From: Limisphaerales bacterium
Lineage (GTDB): Bacteria; Verrucomicrobiota; Verrucomicrobiia; Limisphaerales; UBA11358
Direction: 5' to 3'
Length of the DNA: 12,275 nucleotides
Assembly: GCA_003133815.1 (NCBI GenBank)
Contig: PKZR01000242.1
Span: 1 to 12,275 of the forward strand
The notes under the pieces were generated by a model. It made no database searches and was not told where the DNA came from. It saw only the letters and a program-made list of their open reading frames with translations. Of the stretch, positions 1 to 6,525 are shown piece by piece. A program made the translations under genes and the position numbers. Numbering within the stretch: the stretch's first letter is position 1; each line of letters begins with the position of its first letter.

Positions 1-24
1 CTCGTCCTCATTCTCGTCCTCAAT
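1..24. repeat. Hexamer-type simple repeat at the window edge
   Basis: Four hexamer units lie in tandem: CTCGTC, CTCATT, CTCGTC, CTCAAT. They can also be read as two near-identical 12-mers differing at one base. The array is cut by the window edge, so its full length is unknown. The next 34 bases, up to the brnT stop, are AT-rich and less regular. It occupies the place where a BrnA antitoxin gene would be expected after brnT. Only one minus-strand ATG (9-11) is visible here, and it lies within the repeat. Confidence 0.5.
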
Positions 25-58
25 TTTTGTTTTCGAATACGATTAAGAGAACGATTTA

Positions 59-343
59 TTATGAAAGTGTCTGGTCCATTTTCCGCTGGTAAAAAAATCG
101 CTCTTCCGGTGTAAAATTGCGTGCATGTAAAACCCGGATGGACCGTCCGTTCGTCCGATACACGCTAAAGACTCCAATGCCACCGGCGGACATCCCCAGA
201 TTGAAAAAACGGGTCTGCACGCCGAATCTCGGAGAGTCGGGCAGCAGCCGTACGGCGAAGGGATCTTCAAAGGACTCTTCAATTTCCCGTTGAGTCAAAG
301 AACCATCCATTTCAAAGGGTGGATTATTCCAATCAAACTCCAT
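59..343 (-). CDS. BrnT-like toxin (DUF497 family)
   Basis: A 94-residue protein with the layout of BrnT-family toxins, which are RelE-fold ribonucleases normally neutralised by a BrnA antitoxin encoded just downstream. Visible family features are an N-terminal MEFDW strand, the EREIEESFEDPFA-like helix-loop (here QREIEESFEDPFA, 18-30), a central strand with RFFNLG (45-50), and the C-terminal strand and helix with GRSIRVLHAR (66-75) and TPEERFFY (78-85). These contain the basic and acidic residues used by the family (R70, R75, E80, E81). Length is normal. The ATG at 341-343 has no Shine-Dalgarno sequence. It has a promoter-like region and a palindrome immediately upstream, so it is probably transcribed separately from pilC. 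No antitoxin is seen in the 58 bases after its stop; the partner may lie beyond the window, be unusual, or be missing. The family call rests on remembered sequence similarity; the toxin activity is inferred. Confidence 0.65.
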   Translation of the reverse strand: MEFDWNNPPFEMDGSLTQREIEESFEDPFAVRLLPDSPRFGVQTRFFNLGMSAGGIGVFSVYRTNGRSIRVLHARNFTPEERFFYQRKMDQTLS

Positions 344-373
344 AATGAGCTAATTGTATGTAATACGCCCATG

Positions 374-389
374 CAATGTAATTACATTG
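374..389. promoter_or_regulatory. Perfect 16-bp palindrome, probable operator of the brnT-like gene
   Basis: CAATGTAATTACATTG equals its own reverse complement. Two further base pairs match on each side after a single mismatch, giving a 22-bp element at 371-392. It lies 30 bp upstream of the brnT start and directly downstream of the candidate -10, so a bound protein would cover the transcription start. BrnTA-type operons are known to be autoregulated by the antitoxin or the toxin-antitoxin complex; the regulator here is not identified. Confidence 0.55.
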
Positions 390-418
390 TATTTACACTT
401 CAACATGGATTTTGTCAA
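390..418 (-). promoter_or_regulatory. Candidate sigma-70 promoter for the brnT-like gene
   Basis: On the minus strand a perfect TTGACA (413-418) is followed after 17 bp by TAAATA (390-395), a weak -10. A second pairing, TTGAAG with TACATT 17 bp away, overlaps the palindrome. The region lies between the pilC stop and the brnT start. No experiment supports it; the call rests on the exact -35, the ideal spacing and the adjoining operator-like palindrome. Confidence 0.45.
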
Positions 419-429
419 CGGTTTTTTGC

Positions 430-447
430 AGTTTTTAAGGAAAAACT
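430..447. other. AT-rich hairpin after pilC
   Basis: A 7-bp perfect stem (AGTTTTT / AAAAACT) with a 4-base loop lies 10 bp after the pilC stop codon. It could mark the end of the pilC transcript, but the stem is AT-rich and no U-tract follows on the minus strand. It is therefore not a typical intrinsic terminator. Confidence 0.25.
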
Positions 448-457
448 TGATTCTGGA

Positions 458-1783
458 TTATTCTCCGCCGCCACCACCGCCACCGCCGCTGCTGTCGTCG
501 CCACTCATAACTGTAATCATTTTAATCAACGGCAGGAACATGGCGATCACGATGCTGCCGACGATTACGGCCAGGAAAACAATCATGATGGGCTCAAGCA
601 ACGATGTCATGGCGGCTACGGCGTTATCCACTTCTTCATCGTAATTGTCGGCGATTTTCAAAAGCATTTCGGGCAACGCGCCGGTCTGTTCGCCGACATC
701 CACCATGCTGACGACCATCGGCGGAAAAACACCGGAGGCTTCGAGTGGTGCGGTGATTGTCTCGCCTTCCTTCACACTTTCATGAACTTTGGAAACCGCG
801 TTGCTGATGATTATATTGCCGGCGGTTTCCTTCACAATCGTGAGCGCCTGTAAAATCGGTACACCGCTGCTGACGAGCGTGCCGAGTGTACGCGTGAAAC
901 GGAAGATGGCGACCTTGCTGATGACTGGTCCGAGCGCGGGCATCTTGAGTTTGAATTTGTCCCAGAGGTGGCGGCCCATTTTCGTCTTGTTGATCAACAA
1001 CAGAAATATGACCACCACCACGGCCATGGCTCCCATCGTCGTCACAATGTGTAGCCGGATCAGGTCGCTGACCCAAAGCACAAACACGGTGAAGCCTGGA
1101 AGTGCGAAACCCATGCCGGAGAAAACCTCCTTGAACTTGGGCACCACCATCACCATCAGCAGGATCATGATGCCGACGGCCACAACGAGCACCGCCACGG
1201 GATAAAACATCGCGGCCTTTACCTTGCCCTTGATCTTCTGGGCTTTTTCGGAAAATTCCGCGAGACGTTTCAATACGACTTCCAGCACGCCGCCCAGTTC
1301 GCCGGCCTTGACCATGTTGACGAACAGTCTGTTGAATACCTTGGGGTGTTGCGCAAGCGCCTCGGAAAAAGTGCTGCCCCCTTCAATTGCCAATGACAAC
1401 TGGCCGAGGATGCTTTTGAGATTGGCGTTGCGCTCCTGCTTTTCAAGCACGCGCAACCCGCGGAGCAGCGGCAATCCGGCGTCAACAAGCGTGGCCAATT
1501 GCCTTGTAAAAGTCGTCAACACCTTCGGTTTCACCCCGCTGCCGAGGCCAGGAATCTTGATGTTGATGTTCATCGCGCCGCCTTTTTTGCCCTTGGGCTT
1601 GGCGGCGGGCTTGGCTTTTTTGCCGGCGGATTTTTCCTGGACTTTTGCGGCTTCGGCAACTTTGGTTGGGAACAATCCCATTTCCTTCACGCGGCCGATG
1701 GCCTCGTTCTGGCTCGCGACCTCTATCGAACCTTTCGTCGCGTTGCCGCGCGAATCCAGAGCCTCATAATCATATTTCGGCAT
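458..1783 (-). CDS. pilC: Type IV pilus inner-membrane platform protein PilC (GspF family)
   Basis: A 441-residue GspF/PilC-family protein, the polytopic inner-membrane platform on which PilB and PilT act to assemble and retract pili. It opens with the family's N-terminal MPKYDYEALDSRGNATKG. It then has a Lys/Ala/Gly-rich linker (about 48-70) and two homologous cytoplasmic repeats. The first is TRQLATLVDAGLPLLRGL (93-110) and the second TRTLGTLVSSGVPILQAL (297-314). Each is followed by hydrophobic segments, at about 192-213, 245-264 and 393-418. Length is a little above the usual 400-410. The C-terminus is odd: after the last membrane helix it ends in SGDDSS, eight glycines and a glutamate. 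The start ATG (1781-1783) follows a pyrimidine-rich leader without a Shine-Dalgarno sequence. An 89-bp gap with a promoter-like sequence separates it from the ATPase gene upstream. Confidence 0.93.
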   Translation of the reverse strand: MPKYDYEALDSRGNATKGSIEVASQNEAIGRVKEMGLFPTKVAEAAKVQEKSAGKKAKPAAKPKGKKGGAMNINIKIPGLGSGVKPKVLTTFTRQLATLVDAGLPLLRGLRVLEKQERNANLKSILGQLSLAIEGGSTFSEALAQHPKVFNRLFVNMVKAGELGGVLEVVLKRLAEFSEKAQKIKGKVKAAMFYPVAVLVVAVGIMILLMVMVVPKFKEVFSGMGFALPGFTVFVLWVSDLIRLHIVTTMGAMAVVVVIFLLLINKTKMGRHLWDKFKLKMPALGPVISKVAIFRFTRTLGTLVSSGVPILQALTIVKETAGNIIISNAVSKVHESVKEGETITAPLEASGVFPPMVVSMVDVGEQTGALPEMLLKIADNYDEEVDNAVAAMTSLLEPIMIVFLAVIVGSIVIAMFLPLIKMITVMSGDDSSGGGGGGGGE

Positions 1784-1819
1784 AAAAGGAAAATGAAAGA
1801 TGTCTAAATCATTATGACC

Positions 1820-1848
1820 AGTTTAGTTATCATGTGATACTTTGTAAA
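1820..1848 (-). promoter_or_regulatory. Candidate internal promoter for pilC with flanking direct repeats
   Basis: On the minus strand TTTACA (1843-1848) and TAAACT (1820-1825) are separated by 17 bp, a fair sigma-70 match. The heptamer GTTTAGT (plus strand) occurs at 1821-1827, overlapping the -10, and again at 1852-1858 just upstream of the -35. The copies are 31 bp apart, about three helical turns. This is the longest gap inside the pil cluster, so pilC may be made partly from its own promoter. Sequence match only. Confidence 0.35.
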
Positions 1849-1872
1849 AGTGTTTAGTCATTGTCTCGGGCG

Positions 1873-3576
1873 TCAAGTATATTTAACGACTTCTTCAATG
1901 GTTGTGTCACCATCAAAAATGGCACGCAAACCGTCTTCGCGCAAGGTCACCATTCCAAGTTCGACGGCTTTCTGGCGCACGACCACCGTCGGCGCGCGTT
2001 CGTTGATGAGCGTGCGGATGGCCTCGCTGACGACAAGCAGCTCGAAAATGCCCTTGCGTCCCTTGTAGCCGGTGTCGTTGCAAACAGAGCAGCCTCGCCC
2101 GTAATGAAAAGATTTGTCGCCCAAATCGTGAGGTGAGAGATTGAGCAGTTCCAGCTGGCTCTCCGTCGGTTCAAACGGCGTGCGGCAATTTTTACAGACG
2201 GTCCGCACCAGCCGCTGGCCAAGCACGGCCATCAATGTCGAGGAAATCAAAAACGGCTCCACGCCCATGTCCACGAGACGAGTGACCGCGCCGGGCGAAT
2301 CGTTTGTGTGCAGCGTGCTCAAGACCAAATGCCCAGTGAGCGACGCCTGCACGGAAATCTGCGCCGTCTCAAGGTCGCGCATTTCACCGACCATTATTAT
2401 ATCCGGATCCTGGCGCAAAAACGAGCGCAACGCCTTTCCGAAAGTCATCCCCGCCGCATCGTTGATGGCGACCTGCATGATGCCTTCGATGTCGAATTCC
2501 ACCGGGTCTTCGGCGGTGAGCAGTTTGGAGTCAATCGCATTGACCCGGCGCAGGCAGGAATAAAGCGTCGTCGTCTTGCCGCAGCCCGTCGGACCGGTGA
2601 CGACGAAAATTCCATTGGGACGCTGGATCACCTCGGACACAAAATCAAAAACCGATTTTGGAAAGCCAAGCGATTCCAGCTCCAGATTCACAGACGAACG
2701 GTCGAGCACGCGCAGCACGACCGATTCGCCAAACTGCGTCGGCAGCGTGGACATACGAAGGTCAATCTGCTTGTTGCCCATCTGGTAATTGATGCGACCG
2801 TCTTGAGGCAGGCGCTTTTCCGAGATGTTCAGGTTCGCCATGATTTTCAGGCGCGAAATCACGGGCAGTGCGAGATGTTTCGGCGGCGGTGCCATTTCGT
2901 ATAGTGCGCCGTCCACGCGGTAACGGATGCGAAATTCAGTTTCAAACGGCTCAAAGTGGATGTCGCTCGCGCGGTCCTGAACTGCCTGTTGCAAAACCAG
3001 ATTGACAAACTTTACAATCGGCACGGCGTCGGCGAGCGCCTCGGCGGCTTTCGTGTCATCACCGGCTTCGCTGACTTCGCGGGCGATGTCGGTGTCCGAT
3101 CCAAGTTCCTTGAGGATTTCGGAAAAATTTTCCGATTCGCTCTGTCCGTAAAGCCGGTCAATCGTCTTGTCAATTTCAGCCGGGTCGGCAATGACAATCT
3201 GCACGTCGCGTTTGACGGCAAAATGAATTTCGTCCGCGCGAGCCGGGTCAAGCGGGTTGGCCAGCGCGATCTGCAAATAGTCGCCGGTCCATGCCACGGG
3301 GACGCAGCGATACATTTTAGCGACGTTCGCCGGAACCATTTTCAACAGATCGGGCGAAAATTCACGGTCGCGCAACGTCACAACTTCCGTCCCGAGGGTT
3401 CCGGCCATCACCTGCAGGATGTCATGCAGTTTCATCACGCCGGTGTCCTGCAAAATCTGGATGATGGGCGTGCCGTTGCGCTGGTGCTCGGCAACGACGT
3501 CCTCGTATTGAAGGTCGTCAATCAAGTCCTGCTCGCGAATCAGCGACAGCAACGGATCTGAAATTTCTTCGGACAT
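1873..3576 (-). CDS. pilB: Second PilB/GspE-type pilus assembly ATPase
   Basis: A 567-residue hexameric secretion ATPase of the PilB/GspE family, which powers pilin extraction and pilus extension at the cytoplasmic face of PilC. Residues 1-145 form a T2SSE_N/MshEN-type domain. The N2 domain contains ASDIHFEP (203-210) and the DGRIN segment (259-263). The motor has all four family motifs: Walker A GPTGCGKT (328-335, Cys in place of the common Ser), Asp box AEDPVEF (355-361), Walker B DPDIIMVGE (390-398) and His box TGHLVLSTLHTN (414-425). A zinc-binding tetracysteine (C461, C464, C496, C499) completes a PilB-type protein. The motor motifs look fully catalytic, unlike the variant Walker B of the first paralogue. 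The start ATG lies 9 bp after the pilT stop, which indicates co-transcription. Paralogue identity (pilus versus type II secretion) cannot be settled from sequence alone; the pilT/pilC neighbours favour a pilus. Confidence 0.88.
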   Translation of the reverse strand: MSEEISDPLLSLIREQDLIDDLQYEDVVAEHQRNGTPIIQILQDTGVMKLHDILQVMAGTLGTEVVTLRDREFSPDLLKMVPANVAKMYRCVPVAWTGDYLQIALANPLDPARADEIHFAVKRDVQIVIADPAEIDKTIDRLYGQSESENFSEILKELGSDTDIAREVSEAGDDTKAAEALADAVPIVKFVNLVLQQAVQDRASDIHFEPFETEFRIRYRVDGALYEMAPPPKHLALPVISRLKIMANLNISEKRLPQDGRINYQMGNKQIDLRMSTLPTQFGESVVLRVLDRSSVNLELESLGFPKSVFDFVSEVIQRPNGIFVVTGPTGCGKTTTLYSCLRRVNAIDSKLLTAEDPVEFDIEGIMQVAINDAAGMTFGKALRSFLRQDPDIIMVGEMRDLETAQISVQASLTGHLVLSTLHTNDSPGAVTRLVDMGVEPFLISSTLMAVLGQRLVRTVCKNCRTPFEPTESQLELLNLSPHDLGDKSFHYGRGCSVCNDTGYKGRKGIFELLVVSEAIRTLINERAPTVVVRQKAVELGMVTLREDGLRAIFDGDTTIEEVVKYT

Positions 3577-3585
3577 TTTACAAAA

Positions 3586-4707
3586 TCATTTCGGAGGGTT
3601 TTGATGTGACTTCCCGCCGCCCTTTATGGACTGCTCCAGCTCCATTTCCTGCAGCTTCGCCTGGATGGTTGTCGGATCCTGCGCCTTTGTGATGACCTCT
3701 TCGCGCGCGATCATGCCCTGCTGGTATTTGTCCATCAGAAACGAGTCGAGCGTCACCATGCCGTATTTTGAGCCGGTCTGGATGTCCGACTGGATTCGGA
3801 AAGTTTTGTTGTCGCGGATGAGTGCGGCGATGGACGGGGTGTTGACCATGATTTCAAAAACGGCCACGCGGCCCGGCTTGTCCACGCGCGGGATCAGCAA
3901 CTGCGAGATGACTGCCTGCATGACGGTCGAAAGCTGGATGCGCACCATTTCCTGCTGATTCGTCGGAAATGCATTTGTGATACGGTCGATCGTTTTCGCC
4001 GCGCCTGTCGTGTGCAATGTTCCGAAAACCAAGTGGCCGGTTTCCGCCGCCGTGATTGCGGCTTCGATTGTTTCCAAGTCGCGCATTTCACCGACCAGAA
4101 TAATGTCCGGGTCCTGACGCAGCGCGCGGCGCAAGGCTTCCGCAAAGTTCGGCACATCCACGCCGATTTCGCGCTGAGTTACGACGGCTTTTTTGTGCTT
4201 GTGATAATATTCGATCGGGTCTTCGACGGTGATGATGTGCGCTTCTTCTCGTTCCTCATTGATGATGTTGATCATCGAGGCGAGCGTCGTCGTTTTTCCC
4301 GAGCCGGTCGGGCCAGTCACGAGAACCAGCCCGCGCGGTTTGTAGAGCAGTTCTTTCGCGCTGGGTGGAATCCCGATCTGTTCCATCGTCAGCAGCTTGC
4401 TGGGAATCTGCCGGAGCACCATCGCGAAATTTCCCTTTTCTTTGAACACGCTTACGCGGAAGCGCGCGGCGTCGCCGAAGGCAAAACCAAAATCAGCGCC
4501 TCCCCGTTCGCGCACGCTTTGGATATGCTCCTCAGATGTGATGCTGCGCATCAGCTCCTCGGTGTCTTCCGGTTTGCACGCCGGGCCTTCGACGCGGTGC
4601 AAAATACCGTGTACACGAATCGTCGGCGGGATGCCCACGCGGATGTGCAAGTCGGACGAGCCCTCGGACACGACCAACTGCAGCAAATCTGACATTTGAT
4701 ATGACAT
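3586..4707 (-). CDS. pilT: Type IV pilus retraction ATPase PilT
   Basis: A 373-residue PilT-family ATPase, the motor that depolymerises type IV pili for twitching motility and DNA uptake. It shows the N-terminal PAS-like domain starting SDLLQLVVSEGSSDLHIRVG (6-25), Walker A GPTGSGKT (132-139), Asp box VEDPIEY (161-167), Walker B DPDIILVGE (199-207), and His box TGHLVFGTLHTT (223-234). The C-terminal PilT signature region is LIRDNKTFRIQSDIQTG (296-312). It lacks the large N-terminal domain and the tetracysteine of PilB, as expected. The ending is a short Gly/Lys/Pro tail. The ATG at 4707 is preceded by GGAA about seven bases away, one of the few faint ribosome-binding matches in the window. 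A second ATG four codons later (4693-4695) is also possible. It lies 11 bp after the stop of the upstream ATPase and 9 bp before the next, so it is within one transcription unit. Confidence 0.95.
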   Translation of the reverse strand: MSYQMSDLLQLVVSEGSSDLHIRVGIPPTIRVHGILHRVEGPACKPEDTEELMRSITSEEHIQSVRERGGADFGFAFGDAARFRVSVFKEKGNFAMVLRQIPSKLLTMEQIGIPPSAKELLYKPRGLVLVTGPTGSGKTTTLASMINIINEEREEAHIITVEDPIEYYHKHKKAVVTQREIGVDVPNFAEALRRALRQDPDIILVGEMRDLETIEAAITAAETGHLVFGTLHTTGAAKTIDRITNAFPTNQQEMVRIQLSTVMQAVISQLLIPRVDKPGRVAVFEIMVNTPSIAALIRDNKTFRIQSDIQTGSKYGMVTLDSFLMDKYQQGMIAREEVITKAQDPTTIQAKLQEMELEQSIKGGGKSHQNPPK

Positions 4708-4718
4708 AATAATTTCCG

Positions 4719-6428
4719 TTAAGCGTCGTCGCCCACGGTTGCGCGGATGACTTCCTCGGGCGTTGTCAACCCGGCGAGTACTTTGCGGATGCCGTCCTCG
4801 CGCAGCGTGCGCATTCCCATCTCCCGCGCGCGTGCGCGCAAAACGGAAGTCGGTGCGCGGTCATAGACCAGTTTTCTGGCCTCGTCATCAATCAGGAAAA
4901 TTTCAAAGATGCCGAAACGACCCCTGTTTCCGGTGTTGGAACAATTCGCGCAGCCCTTTCCTTTCATCGGGGTCGCGGTCTTCAACATGTCTGGTGTGAT
5001 TTGCAGGGAGCGCAGTTCGGCTTCAGTCGGCACGTAAGGCTGCCCGCATTTTTTGCAAACTTTGCGGACAAGCCGTTGGGCCATCAGGCAGCGCGTGGAC
5101 GATGCTACCAAAAACGGCTTCACGCCCATGTCCACGAGACGTGCGACGGCACCGGGCGCGTCATTCGTGTGGAGTGTGGAGAAAACCAAGTGGCCGGTGA
5201 GCGAGGCGTTGATGGCTATGGACGCCGTTTCAAAGTCGCGAATTTCCCCGAGCATCACGACGTTCGGCGCCTGGCGCAGGATTGCGCGCAACGCAGCAGC
5301 GAATGTCAGTCCGACGGTTTCGCTGACCTGCACTTGGTTGATGCCGGCCAGCACATATTCGACGGGGTCTTCGACCGTGATGATTTTACGGTCGGGTCGG
5401 TTGATGAAATGCAAACAGGAATAAAGCGTTGTCGTTTTACCGGAACCCGTCGGGCCGGTGACGAGCAATATGCCGTCGGGCAGGCCGATGACCTTTTCGA
5501 AAGTTTGCTGGTCGTCCTGAAAAAATCCCAGTTCCGGCAGACCGAGTTTCAAGCCTTCCTTGTCCAAGATACGCATGACGATGCTTTCGCCGTGATTCGT
5601 TGGCAGGCAGGAAACGCGCAAATCAATCACCTTGTTCCCCGCCTTCGTCTGGATGCGTCCGTCCTGCGGGATGCGATGCTCGGAGATGACCATGTTCGCT
5701 TGGATTTTCAGGCGGGCGATGATCGAGGCCTGCAAACGTTTTGGCGGCGCGGGCACTTCCGTCATCATGCCGTCAATCCGGTAGCGTAAACGGAAACGCT
5801 TTTCCAGAGGCTCGAGGTGGATGTCTGATGCTCGCAATTTGAACGCGTCCGCGACGATCTGGTTCACCAGTCGGATGAGCGGCGCATCGGCCTCAATCGC
5901 CCCTCCGTCGTCGTCCAGCGCAGCCACATGGACGTTTTCCTCCGTCAACTCCTGGATCACGTCCTTGAAGACGCCCTCGTCCACCGTCTTTTTTTCCCCG
6001 CCGTAATACTTGCCCAGCGCCGCCTCGATGTCCGGCTCCGACGCCACGCGCAGTTCAATTTCCGCGCCCAGCAAATGCGTCAGCGAATCAACCGTGTTCA
6101 AATCCGACGGGTCGGCCAGCGCGACGGCGACTTTTCCGTCCGCCTTGAAAAGCGGAATGACGCGGTATTTTTTTGCGACGTGGCGGGGGATGATTGAAAT
6201 CACGTCGTCCTCGATTTTCATCCCGCCGAGATTGACCACTTCCGCGCCGAACTGCGCTGCCTTGGCCTGTGCCACATCCGTCGGGCGAATGATCTTGTTG
6301 GCCAGCAACAAATCCACAACGCCCACGTTGGCGGCGGCCGCCTCCTCGCGTGCTTTGGCGACTTCCCCGGCATTTGTGAAGCCGAGGTCCACCAGCAAGT
6401 CCAACAGATAATCGTCTTTTTCTGCCAC
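4719..6428 (-). CDS. pilB: First PilB/GspE-type pilus assembly ATPase (variant Walker B)
   Basis: A 569-residue PilB/GspE-family ATPase, first gene of the pil cluster. Residues 1-145 are a T2SSE_N/MshEN-type domain. The N2 domain holds ASDIHLEP (200-207) and IPQDGRIQ (253-260). The motor has Walker A GPTGSGKT (325-332), Asp box VEDPVEY (352-358) and His box TGHLVFSTLHTN (411-422), and a tetracysteine zinc site (C458, C461, C493, C496). The Walker B region reads RQAPNVVMLGEIRD (385-398), where most relatives have RQDPDIIMVGEIRD. The catalytic glutamate E395 is kept, but both aspartates (positions 387 and 389) are replaced by Ala and Asn. The start is GTG (6426-6428), just after an in-frame TAA, so no earlier start is possible. 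No Shine-Dalgarno sequence is seen. It is similar in length and domain order to the other PilB-type gene, but the motif differences point to an old duplication and divided roles rather than a recent copy. Confidence 0.88.
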   Translation of the reverse strand: MAEKDDYLLDLLVDLGFTNAGEVAKAREEAAAANVGVVDLLLANKIIRPTDVAQAKAAQFGAEVVNLGGMKIEDDVISIIPRHVAKKYRVIPLFKADGKVAVALADPSDLNTVDSLTHLLGAEIELRVASEPDIEAALGKYYGGEKKTVDEGVFKDVIQELTEENVHVAALDDDGGAIEADAPLIRLVNQIVADAFKLRASDIHLEPLEKRFRLRYRIDGMMTEVPAPPKRLQASIIARLKIQANMVISEHRIPQDGRIQTKAGNKVIDLRVSCLPTNHGESIVMRILDKEGLKLGLPELGFFQDDQQTFEKVIGLPDGILLVTGPTGSGKTTTLYSCLHFINRPDRKIITVEDPVEYVLAGINQVQVSETVGLTFAAALRAILRQAPNVVMLGEIRDFETASIAINASLTGHLVFSTLHTNDAPGAVARLVDMGVKPFLVASSTRCLMAQRLVRKVCKKCGQPYVPTEAELRSLQITPDMLKTATPMKGKGCANCSNTGNRGRFGIFEIFLIDDEARKLVYDRAPTSVLRARAREMGMRTLREDGIRKVLAGLTTPEEVIRATVGDDA

Positions 6429-6492
6429 GATGATTTACATCAAATGTTTTTGTTATGGAACGCGCACAGAAGTTTTCATCTAAACCGCCAAA

Positions 6493-6498
6493 TGTCAA
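6493..6498 (-). promoter_or_regulatory. Possible -35 element upstream of the pil cluster
   Basis: A perfect TTGACA on the minus strand lies 65 bp before the GTG of the first pilB, in the 97-bp gap after the ATP-grasp-like gene. The sequence 17 bp downstream (AAACTT, 6470-6475) is a poor -10, so the promoter call is weak. No sigma-54 (GG-N10-GC) element is obvious in this gap. Confidence 0.25.
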
Positions 6499-6525
6499 TG
6501 CAGAGTCTGGATTTCCGGTGAAAAT

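Noticed and set aside
43..282. A 79-codon minus-strand frame overlapping the brnT-like gene
   Set aside because: It is an alternative frame of the same DNA; the 94-residue frame matches a known toxin family and this one matches nothing.
430..447. Intrinsic terminator after pilC
   Set aside because: The stem is AT-rich and lacks a following U-tract; listed only as a hairpin.
6429..6525. Sigma-54 promoter for the pil cluster
   Set aside because: Pilus genes are sometimes sigma-54 dependent, but no GG-N10-GC pair of acceptable quality was found before the first pilB.
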